The notes under the pieces are model-generated. The model saw only the letters and a list, made by a program, of their open reading frames with translations. It searched no databases and was not told the origin of the DNA. The translations under genes were made by a program, and so were the position numbers. 64,000 nucleotides of DNA from Nostoc sp. CCCryo 231-06 (lineage in GTDB: Bacteria > Cyanobacteriota > Cyanobacteriia > Cyanobacteriales > Nostocaceae): assembly GCA_023522315.1 (NCBI GenBank), contig JAHCSU010000306.1, forward strand, positions 1 to 64,000, read 5' to 3'. Shown here in pieces: positions 26,612 through 35,945 of the stretch. Position 1 is the first letter of the stretch; every line of letters begins with the position of its first letter.

Positions 26612-26842
26612 AAAATTTTCACAAGGTAAAATAAGTTCTGCTGAAATTAACTTTTAACTTTGATTCAGATCAGGCAGACTCATGGTGGCATTATTAAGTC
26701 AATACTCGCAAGCATTCTGGTATATTTCGTCTCTAGTTTTGTCTAAGTAAGTCGGATAGAAGTAAGCTATTTCGTTAAATGGTATTAGTATTTTTAGTTG
26801 CGATCGCTAAAATAATAAAGCACCAATCAGGTAAAAATTTGA
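26612..26842. other. Spacer upstream of the DUF2141 gene
   Basis: No gene or clear repeat is seen. Together with the terminator hairpin and the last stretch to 26979 this forms the spacer between the DUF2141 and amt genes. Confidence 0.3.
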
Positions 26843-26873
26843 AAAAGTAGGGGGTTTTATACCTCCTACTTTT
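26843..26873 (-). terminator. Likely terminator of amt, bidirectional
   Basis: AAAAGTAGG (26843-26851) pairs with CCTACTTTT (26865-26873), with inner GG/CC pairs as well. On the minus strand the hairpin is followed by a T-run. It lies about 110 bases after the amt stop. Confidence 0.6.
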
Positions 26874-26979
26874 CCCCGCTTGGATAAGAGAATTTTGCGG
26901 AATCAGTTCAATCTACTAATGGTGTGTTGGTAGCTCATATTAGGAATATGCCAGAGAGTAAACCAAAGAAATATTTACC

Positions 26980-28557
26980 TTAGTATCTGCCAATTGAGCT
27001 TTCTTCTCCAGAAAATCCAGTTGCATCACCTTCTTTGAGAAATCCACTGTAGGCTTCCATACCGTGTTCACCGATATCCAAACCTTCTAGTTCCTCTTCT
27101 TTGGATACTCTGATACCTAAAGTAGCTTTCAGGGCTAGCCAAAAAATACTACTGAGTAAGACAGTGAAGCCGCCTACTGAGACAACACCCAGCAACTGAA
27201 CACCGAACTGTCCAAAGCCACCACCTGCAAATAAACCTTTTGCTGGGCCAAGTGTATCGCCATACCAAGAATAAACACCAGGGCCAACAGCCCACAAACC
27301 CACTGCTAGAGTTCCCCAGATGCCACAAACTAGGTGAACTGAGGTAGCTCCCACTGGGTCATCAATGCCAAGTTTGTCAAAGAATGTTACAGAGAAAACT
27401 ACCAGTACTCCAGCAATCAACCCAATGACTAAAGAAGCAGGAATACCTACGTAAGCACAAGACGCTGTAATCCCAACCAAGCCAGCCAAAATACCATTGA
27501 TAATCATTGACAGGTCTGGTTTACCTAAGTACAACCAAGCTGTAATTGTAGCGGAAATTCCACCGGCAGCACCAGCCATGTTAGTGGTTACAGCAATATG
27601 ACTGATCGCACTAGGATCGGCAGCCATTACAGAACCGGGGTTGAAACCAAACCATCCCAACCACAGAATCAGACAGCCCAAAGTGGCAATACTCATGTTG
27701 TGACCAGGCATAGCCACAACTTGCTTATCTTGATATCTACCAAGGCGGGGGCCAAGAAATGCTGCTCCCATCAAAGCTGCCCAGCCACCTACGGAGTGAA
27801 CCACCGTAGAACCGGCAAAATCCCAAAAGCCTCTGTCTGCTAGCCAACCAGTTCCCCAAATCCAGTGTCCGGTAATGGGGTAGAGAATACCTACAAGTAA
27901 GAGGCTAAAAATTAGGAAGCTAACAAACTTAATCCGTTCGGCTACTGCACCAGAAACGATTGTTGCTGCTGTCCCAGCAAACACTAACTGGAATAAAAAC
28001 TTGGCAGCTAAAGGTACACCAGCCCAACTAATAGCACCGAAGATACCTTTATAGCTGTCTCCAGTGGTTGGACTGTTATCTGCGCCTCCTAAGAAAAACC
28101 CATTCAATCCAATGAAGTCGTTGCCATCACCGAACATTAAGGCAAACCCGATCACCCAAAAGGCAACGCTGGAGAGAGCAAATACAATCAAGTTTTTGGA
28201 AAGAACGTTTACAGCGTTTTTCTGGCGGCAGAAGCCGGTTTCTAACATACAAAAACCAGCGTTCATGAAGAACACTAAAAAGGCAGCGATCGCAACCCAC
28301 AGCGTATCAAGAGCAACTTTGAGTTCTGCTGTGGTTGGCGCTGCGGCTGGAGTTTGGGCAACTGCGGCATAACCCCAACCCAACACAATTAGACAAGCTA
28401 AAGGTAAGCAGGCTTGCCAGCTAGGAGAGAGTCGCTTAATTGCTAGATTAAATAGCTTGATTTTTGAGTTGGGCTGTGAATTTACAGCGTAATTTCTTGC
28501 AGACAGACGCCTATTTTTAGCTTTCGATTTTTGTTTGTACATGAATTTGAACATCAT
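26980..28557 (-). CDS. amt: Ammonium transporter
   Basis: The roughly 525-residue Amt/MEP/Rh-family channel starts with an N-terminal extension ending in a signal-peptide-like segment ([17 protein letters not shown]). Eleven helices follow. The core contains [20 protein letters not shown], the Amt signature around [20 protein letters not shown], and the pore histidines in [10 protein letters not shown] and [10 protein letters not shown]. Trimers pass ammonium across the plasma membrane. Several clustered starts exist (GTG 28563, ATG 28557, 28554, 28542); 28557 is used. No perfect GTA-N8-TAC site for NtcA is seen upstream. A degraded fragment of a second amt lies 400 bases upstream on the same strand. 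Confidence 0.9.
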   Translation of the reverse strand: MMFKFMYKQKSKAKNRRLSARNYAVNSQPNSKIKLFNLAIKRLSPSWQACLPLACLIVLGWGYAAVAQTPAAAPTTAELKVALDTLWVAIAAFLVFFMNAGFCMLETGFCRQKNAVNVLSKNLIVFALSSVAFWVIGFALMFGDGNDFIGLNGFFLGGADNSPTTGDSYKGIFGAISWAGVPLAAKFLFQLVFAGTAATIVSGAVAERIKFVSFLIFSLLLVGILYPITGHWIWGTGWLADRGFWDFAGSTVVHSVGGWAALMGAAFLGPRLGRYQDKQVVAMPGHNMSIATLGCLILWLGWFGFNPGSVMAADPSAISHIAVTTNMAGAAGGISATITAWLYLGKPDLSMIINGILAGLVGITASCAYVGIPASLVIGLIAGVLVVFSVTFFDKLGIDDPVGATSVHLVCGIWGTLAVGLWAVGPGVYSWYGDTLGPAKGLFAGGGFGQFGVQLLGVVSVGGFTVLLSSIFWLALKATLGIRVSKEEELEGLDIGEHGMEAYSGFLKEGDATGFSGEESSIGRY

Positions 28558-28975
28558 CCTCACAACTATCTTTCAAAAAGGGAAGAAACAGGTTAAGCAT
28601 AAAAAACTACCGTCCGAAGTTCAATCCAGAGGTTTTTGATATTTTTCCTTTAGACCACTTGTTTCAAAACCAGAAAACTAAATCACCTTAGTAGGAGTTT
28701 AGGAAACTCTTGGCACATGTGTAAATATTTATTCTAGATATTCTTAAGTAATTATGGTGTAGTTTCTGAAACAGTCAAGTCTTCTTCACTTAATCTTTAA
28801 TTTTTCAAAAACAGGTTGTGTTCAGGAAATTGCCAGAAATTGTCAATATTATGTCTATAAAAAAAGGTACAACACAGTTACAGCCGATTTTTCCCCATAC
28901 TAAGATGGTTAAAGCGACGTAAATTAAGTTTTATAGTAAGGCATTAACTACACCTCTTTGGCAGATCAAACCTGC
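28558..28975. other. amt upstream region
   Basis: This AT-rich spacer must contain the amt promoter. GTACAACACAGTTAC near 28866 resembles an NtcA box but has nine rather than eight central bases. No gene is seen. Confidence 0.3.
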
Positions 28976-29113
28976 TTATAATATGGCAAAGCCAATTTGC
29001 ATGAAGAATACTAAAAAACCAGTGATTACTACCCAGGTAGTATGAATGGAAATTTGCAGTTTAGTTGTAGTTTCAGATAAAGACTGAATAGTGGGAGCTT
29101 TACAGAAATCATG
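28976..29113 (-). pseudogene. Degraded N-terminal fragment of a second ammonium transporter
   Basis: On the minus strand the translation TTWVVITGFLVFFMQIGFAI, followed directly by a stop (28976-28978), aligns with [20 protein letters not shown] of the intact amt. A preceding stretch (SLSETTTKLQ) matches the region before the first core helix. No start codon or further helices remain. It is a remnant of a tandem amt duplication or of a neighbouring paralogue. Confidence 0.65.
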
Positions 29114-29334
29114 AGAGTACTTCTTATTTCACCCTTGGTAAATTTATGCCTAGACGGATAAATTTGACTGATTGTCTATTTACTAAAACAAAAAAACTGT
29201 ATTGCAGGATACTTTTTTGGTTTTGTTATAGCAAATAGCTCCTGATGCAACAAATACAGCATCCTTTATAGGTAAGTCTTTTCCGATTTCAGGATAGGAA
29301 AATTATGAATATAATTAATTTTTTATACAAAAAG

Positions 29335-29460
29335 TTAATTATTTGTTACTTTAAAAGCTACATTGAAAATCAGTAATTCTTCTTTAAAGCGACCACTGGG
29401 TGTAATCCAGAAGCTACCATTGGGTGAAATAACGGATAAATTGCCCGCAGCATCCACTAT
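29335..29460 (-). pseudogene. Possible C-terminal gene remnant, unrecognised
   Basis: The minus-strand frame ending at 29335 reads DAAGNLSVISPNGSFWITPS, then GRFKEELLIFNVAFKVTNN and a stop. It looks like genuine protein. Upstream the frame is lost in repeat DNA. I do not recognise the family; it is probably the tail of a lost gene. Confidence 0.3.
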
Positions 29461-29600
29461 CTAATCTTATACGCCTTCGGCATAGCTACGCTACGCGAAC
29501 GCTTAGAGCGATAGCGCAGCGTCGGAACCAGCGTCACCCGGAGGGCTTGCCGCAGGCTACCGCAGAGGCACGGAGAACACAGAGAGAAAGATTCTAAAAG
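29461..29600. repeat. GC-rich dispersed repeats
   Basis: Contains CTTCGGCATAGCTACGCTACGCGAACGC-type sequence (given here in part) and GGAGGGCTTGCCGCAGGCTA, typical Nostoc intergenic repeats unlike the AT-rich surroundings. The rest up to 29869 shows no gene. Confidence 0.5.
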
Positions 29601-29869
29601 TTGGTTTACTAAGCATTGTTGACTTGACAGACTACTAGTTGACCAAAAGACTCTCCACCTTCTGGCTTGTTGTTAGACATCGCCTTCCTCATTAAGCACC
29701 AATCAGTGACAGAAACATCTATCGAAACTCCCATACAAGCTTATAGCCTGAATTAAATAGAATCGTAGGAAGAAATAAGGCTAAAAAACCTAATTTCCTT
29801 AAAAAAAGAGGGTTTACAGTACCTGTAATATGGGAGACTTGGCAATATTCCCTATAAATCAGATTCAAG

Positions 29870-30355
29870 ATGAGTAAGACAATTTCGGACATCGCAGTTA
29901 AGACGATCAACGGCGAGGATAAGCAATTAAACGAGTATACAGGGAAGGTACTCTTAATTGTAAATGTGGCTTCCTACTGCGGTTATACTTCTCAATACGA
30001 GGGGTTAGAAAAATTGAACCAGAAGTATAAGGAAGCAGGGTTACGTATTTTGGGATTCCCCTGTAACGATTTTGGAGCGCAGGAACCAGGAAGCAATGAA
30101 GAGATTGTGCAATTCTGCACGAGTAAATATAGTGTTAGCTTTGAACTATTCGATAAAGTTCATGCCAAAGGCTCACAGCAGCATCCACTTTATGAGAGAC
30201 TTACCAAAGCCGTTGAGCCAACGGGAACTGTTGCTTGGAACTTTGAAAAATTTTTAGTTAATAAACAAGGTGAAGTGATAACTAGATTTAATAGTAGTGT
30301 CCAGCCAAATTCACCAGAAATTATTGCCATAATTGAGAAAGAATTAGCTAAATAG
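29870..30355 (+). CDS. Glutathione-peroxidase-family thiol peroxidase
   Basis: This 161-residue thioredoxin-fold peroxidase has the reactive cysteine C37 in NVASYCGYT (selenocysteine in animal enzymes), Gln71 in FGAQEPGSN and Trp123-Asn124 in VAWNFEKF, completing the catalytic tetrad region. A second cysteine, Cys83 (VQFCTSKY), lies where thioredoxin-dependent GPx enzymes have their resolving cysteine. Such cyanobacterial proteins reduce lipid and organic hydroperoxides, often with NADPH or thioredoxin rather than glutathione. ATG 29870 is clear. A peroxiredoxin-glutaredoxin gene lies 2 kb downstream on the same strand. Confidence 0.9.
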   Translation: MSKTISDIAVKTINGEDKQLNEYTGKVLLIVNVASYCGYTSQYEGLEKLNQKYKEAGLRILGFPCNDFGAQEPGSNEEIVQFCTSKYSVSFELFDKVHAKGSQQHPLYERLTKAVEPTGTVAWNFEKFLVNKQGEVITRFNSSVQPNSPEIIAIIEKELAK

Positions 30356-30494
30356 TCATTAGTCATTAAGTAAAAAATTCTATCCTATTGACTATTGACT
30401 ATTAGCTCTGGAGTGTTAAATTTATTTACGCCCAATCCCTTAATTGAGAATATTGTCTCAATGAGTAATTTAATTTATTTGTGTCTAATTTGTC

Positions 30495-31316
30495 ATGAAC
30501 GTTGCAATCATTGGTTGTGGTTATGTTGGTTATAAACTTGCTCAATATTGGCAGGAAAACGAGAAATTTGTTGTCAGTGTAACCACAACTTCCTCTGAGC
30601 GTGTCCCTGCACTAAAATCAGTATCCGAAAGAGTTGTAGTTACCCGTGGTAATGATTTAGATAGTCTAAAATCAGTTTTGCACAATCAAGATGTTGTCGT
30701 TTTGAGTGTTGGTGCAAAAGCTGCCGAAGTTTATGAAGAAACTTATTTACAAACTGCTCAAACTTTAGTTTCATCCTTACAGCAGATGCCGGGTGTAAAA
30801 CAATTAATATATACAGGTAGTTATGCCGTATATGGTGACAGAAATGGTGTATGGGTAGATGAAGAAACACCGCTTGCACCTGCTAATTTTAATGCACAAA
30901 TTCTCCGAAAAACAGAGGATGTGCTGCTATCAGCATCTAGCGAAAATCTCCGCGTTTGTATCTTTCGCTTAGGAGGAATTTATGGCCCTGATAGAGAACT
31001 GTTGAAAATATTTAGCAGATATTCTGGTACAACCCGTCCTGGCGGCGAGGATATCACAAATTGGATTCACCTAGATGATATTGTTGGTGCGATAGAATTT
31101 GCGCGTCACCGTCGTTTGCAAGGGATTTATAATCTGGTAGATGATGCACATCTCACCAGTCGAGACTTGCTAGATAGCCTATTTGAAAAACATAATTTAC
31201 CCAAAGTTATATGGGATACTTCTATTAAGAGTACCCGCCCATATAATGCTTGGGTATCGAATGAAAAGCTTAAAGAAGCTGGATACCAGTTAATTCATCC
31301 ACACATGATTTTTTAG
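30495..31316 (+). CDS. NAD(P)-dependent epimerase/dehydratase-like SDR protein
   Basis: This 273-residue cytoplasmic Rossmann-fold protein of the extended SDR/atypical type (YeeZ-like) has the nucleotide-binding loop AIIGCGYVGYKLAQYW at residues 4-19. Mid-domain features include LIYTGSYAVYGDRNG, in place of the usual Ser-Tyr-Lys site, and FRLGGIYGPDREL. Its substrate is unknown. It is followed after 22 bases by the alpha/beta hydrolase gene, so the two are likely co-transcribed. Start ATG 30495 is unambiguous. Confidence 0.82.
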   Translation: MNVAIIGCGYVGYKLAQYWQENEKFVVSVTTTSSERVPALKSVSERVVVTRGNDLDSLKSVLHNQDVVVLSVGAKAAEVYEETYLQTAQTLVSSLQQMPGVKQLIYTGSYAVYGDRNGVWVDEETPLAPANFNAQILRKTEDVLLSASSENLRVCIFRLGGIYGPDRELLKIFSRYSGTTRPGGEDITNWIHLDDIVGAIEFARHRRLQGIYNLVDDAHLTSRDLLDSLFEKHNLPKVIWDTSIKSTRPYNAWVSNEKLKEAGYQLIHPHMIF

Positions 31317-31338
31317 CAAGTATTAAAAACTAGGAATT

Positions 31339-32268
31339 ATGCAACCATCTGCTGTAACTAACACAAACAATTTGACAGCACCTCCTAGCCAGTTTTACAG
31401 TTGGCGGAATTATCGTTGCGCCTACGAAGTTCATCAACCAACTAACACAACACCTGAAGGCATTCCCTTACTGTTAATTCATCCTATTGGCGTCGGATTG
31501 TCGCGGCAATTTTGGCAGCGATTTTGTCGCGAATGGTATAATACAGGTCAGCGTAATTCAATTTACAACCCTGATTTACTAGGATGTGGCGAAAGTGATA
31601 TGCCTCATATAGCTTACACTCCTAGTGATTGGGCAGAACAGTTGCAGTACTTTTTACAAACAGTAGTGCAAAAACCTGTCATTGTAGTAGTACAAGGGGC
31701 TTTATTACCAGTTGCAATCGCATTAGTCCAAAAGCAATCAAACTTAATTGCCAGACTTGTCCTCTCTGGGCCTCCAACGTGGGCTTTGATGACAAATAAA
31801 TCACCAGAATGGCGGCAAAAATTTGCTTGGAATCTGTTAGATTCGCCTTTTGGGAGTGCTTTTTATCGCTATGCACGCACCCGAAAGTTTTTACATTCTT
31901 TTTCGACTCGTCAACTTTTTGCTTCTGAGAATGCTGTGGATGCAGAGTGGTTGAATACATTGCTTGCAGGTGCTGAAAATCCCGCTAGTCGTCATGCAGT
32001 GTTTTCTTTTCTAGCAGGGTTTTGGCGACAGGATTATACTAGTTCTATCGCCTCTATTGGGCAACCAACATTAGCGGTTATGGGGGAGAGTGCATCGAGT
32101 ATTAGTCAAAAAGGTAAACAAGAAACGCCAGACGAACGCTTGTCCCACTATCTCGCCTGTTTGCCTCAAGGTCGAGGTATAAAAATAAATGGGCGCAATG
32201 TTTTACCCTATGAATCAACTGCTGAATTTGTCGCAGCGATCGCTCCATTTATTAATGAAGTTTTTTAG
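31339..32268 (+). CDS. Alpha/beta hydrolase
   Basis: This 309-residue protein has an alpha/beta-hydrolase core: LLLIHPIGVGLSRQFWQRF, the oxyanion region, NPDLLGCGESDMPH, and strand-turn VVVQGALLPVAIAL. At the nucleophile-elbow position the usual GxSxG is VVQGAL, lacking a serine. Either the elbow is atypical or the enzyme uses another residue or has no hydrolase activity. Related cyanobacterial proteins are annotated only as hydrolases. It lies 22 bases after the SDR gene with an AGGAA ribosome site and 77 bases before the peroxiredoxin gene. Confidence 0.78.
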   Translation: MQPSAVTNTNNLTAPPSQFYSWRNYRCAYEVHQPTNTTPEGIPLLLIHPIGVGLSRQFWQRFCREWYNTGQRNSIYNPDLLGCGESDMPHIAYTPSDWAEQLQYFLQTVVQKPVIVVVQGALLPVAIALVQKQSNLIARLVLSGPPTWALMTNKSPEWRQKFAWNLLDSPFGSAFYRYARTRKFLHSFSTRQLFASENAVDAEWLNTLLAGAENPASRHAVFSFLAGFWRQDYTSSIASIGQPTLAVMGESASSISQKGKQETPDERLSHYLACLPQGRGIKINGRNVLPYESTAEFVAAIAPFINEVF

Positions 32269-32345
32269 CTGATTGATAGTTACATCATGCCAGTCTTGCC
32301 ATGATAGGTTATGACTGGAATTGATTACTAAAGGCAAGCAAAATT

Positions 32346-33080
32346 ATGTTCCCCAATCGCCGAGGACAAAGAATTCCCAATGTCACTTTTCATACTCGCC
32401 TGGAGAACGAGTGGGTGGATGTGACAACCGATCAATTGTTTGCTAATAAAACAGTGGTTGTCTTCTCCTTACCAGGTGCTTATACACCGACTTGTTCATC
32501 AACTCATCTCCCTGGTTATAACGAATTAGCTGGGGTTCTCAAAGAAAATGGTGTCGATGACATTATCTGTATTTCTGTCAATGATCCCTTTGTGATGAAC
32601 GAATGGGCAAAAGTTCAAGAAGCAGAAAATATCAAACTAATTCCCGATGGTAATGGTGAATTTACTGAAGGCATGGGTATGCTGGTAGATAAATCAGACT
32701 TAGGGTTCGGGAAGCGATCGTGGCGTTACTCCATGCTGGTAAGAGATGGTGTAATTAACCAAATGTTTATTGAGCCAGACGAGCCAGGAGATCCCTTTAA
32801 GGTGTCCGATGCTGAGACAATGCTCAGATATATCAACCCCCAAGCAGTGAAGCCGGAATTAGTTTCTCTGTTTACGAAAGTTGGTTGTCCCTTCTGTGCC
32901 CGTGCTAAGGCGATGCTCAAGGAACATGGTATCAACTACGAAGAGATTACCTTGGGTAAGGATATCACCACACGTTCGTTACGAGCAGTTACAGGTGCGA
33001 CAACAGTTCCCCAAGTATTTATCGATGGTAAATTAATTGGTGGTTCTGAGGCATTAGAAGCCTACTTCGCTGCTAAATAG
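32346..33080 (+). CDS. Peroxiredoxin-5/glutaredoxin fusion (hybrid peroxidase)
   Basis: The 244-residue product is a fusion of a Prx5-type peroxiredoxin (about 1-160) and a glutaredoxin (about 172-244). The peroxidatic Cys50 lies in [15 protein letters not shown]. The glutaredoxin active site is CPFC (Cys181, Cys184), with [12 protein letters not shown] and GGSEAL as the glutathione-binding part. The fused glutaredoxin can recycle the peroxidatic site with glutathione, so the protein reduces H2O2 and alkyl hydroperoxides in the cytosol without a separate reductant protein. The fusion is known in some bacteria, including cyanobacteria. Gene order with the GPx-like gene suggests an oxidative-stress cluster. 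Confidence 0.92.
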   Translation: MFPNRRGQRIPNVTFHTRLENEWVDVTTDQLFANKTVVVFSLPGAYTPTCSSTHLPGYNELAGVLKENGVDDIICISVNDPFVMNEWAKVQEAENIKLIPDGNGEFTEGMGMLVDKSDLGFGKRSWRYSMLVRDGVINQMFIEPDEPGDPFKVSDAETMLRYINPQAVKPELVSLFTKVGCPFCARAKAMLKEHGINYEEITLGKDITTRSLRAVTGATTVPQVFIDGKLIGGSEALEAYFAAK

Positions 33081-33149
33081 TTTTTACTAGGGGCGCACGG
33101 ATGTGCGTCCCTACAACGTATTCAAAGATCGCCCTTGGATGATTAAGTT

Positions 33150-33419
33150 TTAGTAACGGCGATCGCGTTCCAAATCATAAATCACTTTCTCCAAATACCA
33201 TGCATCCGATTGACCCGCGTGCCTCTGACGCTGCTGTTTGAGTAATCGTTCGGCTGTTGTTGCATCACCGTTAAGTAAGATAAGTAAACGTTTTTGCAGT
33301 TTTCTGTTTTTCGGGTCACTGAAATATGGCTTAGAACCCTTGCCCCGTGGTTGAGATGACCACAGTTTGATTAAGGCAAGTGATAAGCTGATGATCAGAA
33401 CCACCACAATCAATCCCAT
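33150..33419 (-). CDS. Small membrane-anchored hypothetical protein
   Basis: This 89-residue protein has one N-terminal transmembrane helix (GLIVVVLIISLSLALIKLW) followed by a basic, helical cytoplasmic tail (RLLILLNGDATTAERLLKQQ, then WYLEKVIYDLERDRRY). I do not recognise a named family, but the tail pattern, a helical block with LLNGD and ERLL, occurs in small conserved cyanobacterial proteins as I recall. It converges with the Prx-Grx gene. No regulatory site is clear. Confidence 0.6.
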   Translation of the reverse strand: MGLIVVVLIISLSLALIKLWSSQPRGKGSKPYFSDPKNRKLQKRLLILLNGDATTAERLLKQQRQRHAGQSDAWYLEKVIYDLERDRRY

Positions 33420-33634
33420 ACTTCTGGAAATTAAGTAGTTATCATCTTGTATTTTGTAAAAAATTTACTTTTATAACATCAGTGATTTTTTGGATGTTTT
33501 CGTAGTTAAACTGAAAACATCTAAATTGCATACTCGCATTAAATCAAATTCTTGTAGAGTCGTGTTGATTCTGACGGGAGCAACGGAAACGTCTCCGGCT
33601 CCGCTCCTGAATTCTTCTTCAATCAAAATACAAT

Positions 33635-34876
33635 ATGTTTGCTAGAATCCGCCGAATTTTGAACCAATTTTTTAGTAACTCAAGGACAATCAACAACGAA
33701 CCACTGAATAAAGTCAGTTTGATTGTCATTATTTTAATTGATATTTTTATCTTGATTAATGTTTTTACCGGACTCGATGATATTAGCAGATGGCATATCA
33801 ACCCGACTCAGGCTTATCCATGTTATTCAGAGTGGCAAAATTACCGGACAAAAACCACTCTAGATAAAGACTATGAAATTGTTAAACTTTCATTGCCATA
33901 TAACCAGAATAATCAACTCAGTTTTCAGCAAAACTATCAACAAGCCGAAGCAGGACATCTGGGTAAGGTTTCTAAAACGTGTTTGCAATATGCTGACTAC
34001 AAAGATAAAATTAACAATCCTGAAAAGCAGCAAATCATCAAAATTATTGATCAGAAACAAGCAAAAATTAGTCCACTGCAACAATCCAATAGCACTATTA
34101 AAACTCAATATGACTCAACGCTCTTAGAAAAAATTGCAGGGCAGGGTCGTGCACAATCAATTAATCAAGTAAGTGCTGAAAAAGCTAAACAGACATTAGA
34201 ACAAAATAATCGCCAAATTTCTACCCTTAAACAAGAAATTTCTACTCTTAAAAATGAACTGCTTGCCAAACCTGAAAGCATTAGTTTTATAGCCTTTCTT
34301 AAAGATGATAATCAATTCCGGGAAGTTGACAAAGGCTATCAGCAGGCATCATTTTGGTATCCAAGTATCCAGCTTGCTTTTCAATCTCTCTTTCTTCTAC
34401 CTCTGATTCTCATTGCCTTATCAGTCCACAAATTTGCCCAAAGAAGAGGATATGGACTCATCTCGCTAATTAGCTGGCATTTGCTAGTTATCTTTTTTAT
34501 CCCACTAATCGTTAAAATATTTGAATTTCTTCAAATTGGCGCAATATTTAAATTTTTGTTTGATATTATTAGTTCCCTTTTTGGTGGTTTACTTTTCCTG
34601 ATAAATTATGCTTATATCTTGCTGATTCCAATTATTGGTTTTGGAATCATCCAGTTTTTTCAAAAATTTGTCTTTAATGTTAAAGTCCAGGCAGCTAGCC
34701 GAGTCCAAAAATCACGCTGTGTAAATTGCGCCAAGAAAATTCGACATCTTGATACTTACTGTCCGTACTGTAGTTATTATCAAGACATTGAATGTCAAAA
34801 TTGTCATAATCTGACTTATAAATATTTGCCGTATTGTAAACATTGTGGAGCTTCTCAAAGTACGAGTATTTTGTAA
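33635..34876 (+). CDS. Membrane protein with coiled coil and C-terminal double zinc ribbon
   Basis: This 413-residue protein is not recognised by name. An N-terminal transmembrane helix (about 27-45) precedes a soluble helical part with a coiled-coil-like stretch (about 150-205, QNNRQISTLKQEISTLKNEL). Two or three further helices lie at about 245-345. It ends with four CxxC pairs (CVNC, CPYC, CQNC, CKHC at about 365-405), i.e. two zinc ribbons on one side of the membrane. Zinc ribbons at a membrane suggest a scaffold or nucleic-acid/protein contact role; nothing more can be said. The gene stands alone. Confidence 0.65.
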   Translation: MFARIRRILNQFFSNSRTINNEPLNKVSLIVIILIDIFILINVFTGLDDISRWHINPTQAYPCYSEWQNYRTKTTLDKDYEIVKLSLPYNQNNQLSFQQNYQQAEAGHLGKVSKTCLQYADYKDKINNPEKQQIIKIIDQKQAKISPLQQSNSTIKTQYDSTLLEKIAGQGRAQSINQVSAEKAKQTLEQNNRQISTLKQEISTLKNELLAKPESISFIAFLKDDNQFREVDKGYQQASFWYPSIQLAFQSLFLLPLILIALSVHKFAQRRGYGLISLISWHLLVIFFIPLIVKIFEFLQIGAIFKFLFDIISSLFGGLLFLINYAYILLIPIIGFGIIQFFQKFVFNVKVQAASRVQKSRCVNCAKKIRHLDTYCPYCSYYQDIECQNCHNLTYKYLPYCKHCGASQSTSIL

Positions 34877-35024
34877 TCGGTGAAGTCGTGAAAGTTTCGA
34901 TATGCTTGGCTTAGAAGAACAATCTAAATTTCTTTAGTGTTCATGAGTCAAAGTAACTAAAACTATCTACTGATAGATGACATTAAGAAATAAATTATAC
35001 GTTAATTGATTATAAGAACTTAAT

Positions 35025-35792
35025 ATGGAAAAAGTGGAAAAAACCAATAAAGAGAGTCAGTCGCCTCTTTCTTTTCTCAAAAACCTGTTGATTGCCCGTT
35101 GGCGATCGCTCTTACTCCTCTTGATAGGAGTTTACTTACCTTTGCAGGTTTTTGAAATTTTGACAGTGAAGATATGGGAAAATCAAGCTGGCTTCCCGTG
35201 GGATGCGCCTATTCTGTTAGCAGTTCATTCTACAGCAAACCCACAGCTTAATGTTTTAGCAGTGACGCTAGCTATAATTGGGTTGCCTTGGACGGCGATA
35301 CCGATTTTGGGTGCGATCGCACTCATATTATTACTTCAAAAACGCTGGCGATCGCTAGCTTATTTACTCACCGCCTCAGTGGGAAGTGTGATCATCAACC
35401 GCACAGCAAAGCAATTAATGCATCGAGTGCGTCCACAATTGTGGCAGTCCATTTCGCCTGAGGCTAGTTTTGCATTTCCCAGTGGTCATGCCATGACGAG
35501 TATGACTGTAGTAGTAATTTTGCTATTCTTAACTTGGGATAGCTCCCGGCGCTGGTTGGTTCTCATCTTCGGCAGCTTATACATAATAGCTATTGCGTGG
35601 TGTCGTCTCTATCTGGGGGTACATTTTCCCAGTGACATTCTCGCGGGTTGGATGGTTGCATTAGGTTGGACAATTGGCGTCAGTCTAATTGTCAAACCCT
35701 ATAGAACTAAAGCCAAATCGCTCGATGGCGATCGCCCTGATGATGAAACTACTTTACTTCCTGAAGAAAGAAAGTTGATAACTGAGGAATGA
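35025..35792 (+). CDS. PAP2-family membrane phosphatase
   Basis: This 255-residue integral membrane protein has the three phosphatase motifs of the PAP2 superfamily: KQLMHRVRP (about 125-133), PSGH (about 146-149) and SR-x5-H-like CRLYLGVHFPSD (about 188-199). The His in the third motif is the nucleophile and that in PSGH the acid. Six helices are predicted. Family members remove phosphate from phosphatidate, undecaprenyl diphosphate or related lipids; the exact lipid is unknown. The C-terminal tail is acidic. A hairpin just downstream may end the transcript. Confidence 0.87.
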   Translation: MEKVEKTNKESQSPLSFLKNLLIARWRSLLLLLIGVYLPLQVFEILTVKIWENQAGFPWDAPILLAVHSTANPQLNVLAVTLAIIGLPWTAIPILGAIALILLLQKRWRSLAYLLTASVGSVIINRTAKQLMHRVRPQLWQSISPEASFAFPSGHAMTSMTVVVILLFLTWDSSRRWLVLIFGSLYIIAIAWCRLYLGVHFPSDILAGWMVALGWTIGVSLIVKPYRTKAKSLDGDRPDDETTLLPEERKLITEE

Positions 35793-35806
35793 GTATTTCT
35801 ATAAAA

Positions 35807-35840
35807 ACTTCCCCAAACTACTAATGTAGCTTGGGAAAGT
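35807..35840 (+). terminator. Hairpin after the PAP2 gene
   Basis: ACTTCCCCAA, CTAC, loop TAAT, GTAG and TTGGGAAAGT form a two-part stem with small bulges. No T-run follows, so termination is plausible but not certain. Confidence 0.45.
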
Positions 35841-35945
35841 GGTAATAGTTACTGTTTATTGCACCAAAAATATTTTGTTTTTGGATTGCCTTAATATCAG
35901 GATAATCATTCTTAAAATTCCCAGGTGCAAGAAAAAGTCAAGGTA

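Noticed and set aside
28866-28880. Possible NtcA box upstream of amt (GTACAACACAGTTAC)
   Set aside because: The spacing between GTA and TAC is nine bases, not the eight required by the consensus, and the distance to the start is long.
33537-33620. Repeat fragment before the zinc-ribbon membrane protein
   Set aside because: It shares TGAATTCTTCTTCAAT with the element near 7100, but it is short and lacks both ends, so it was not listed as a mobile element.
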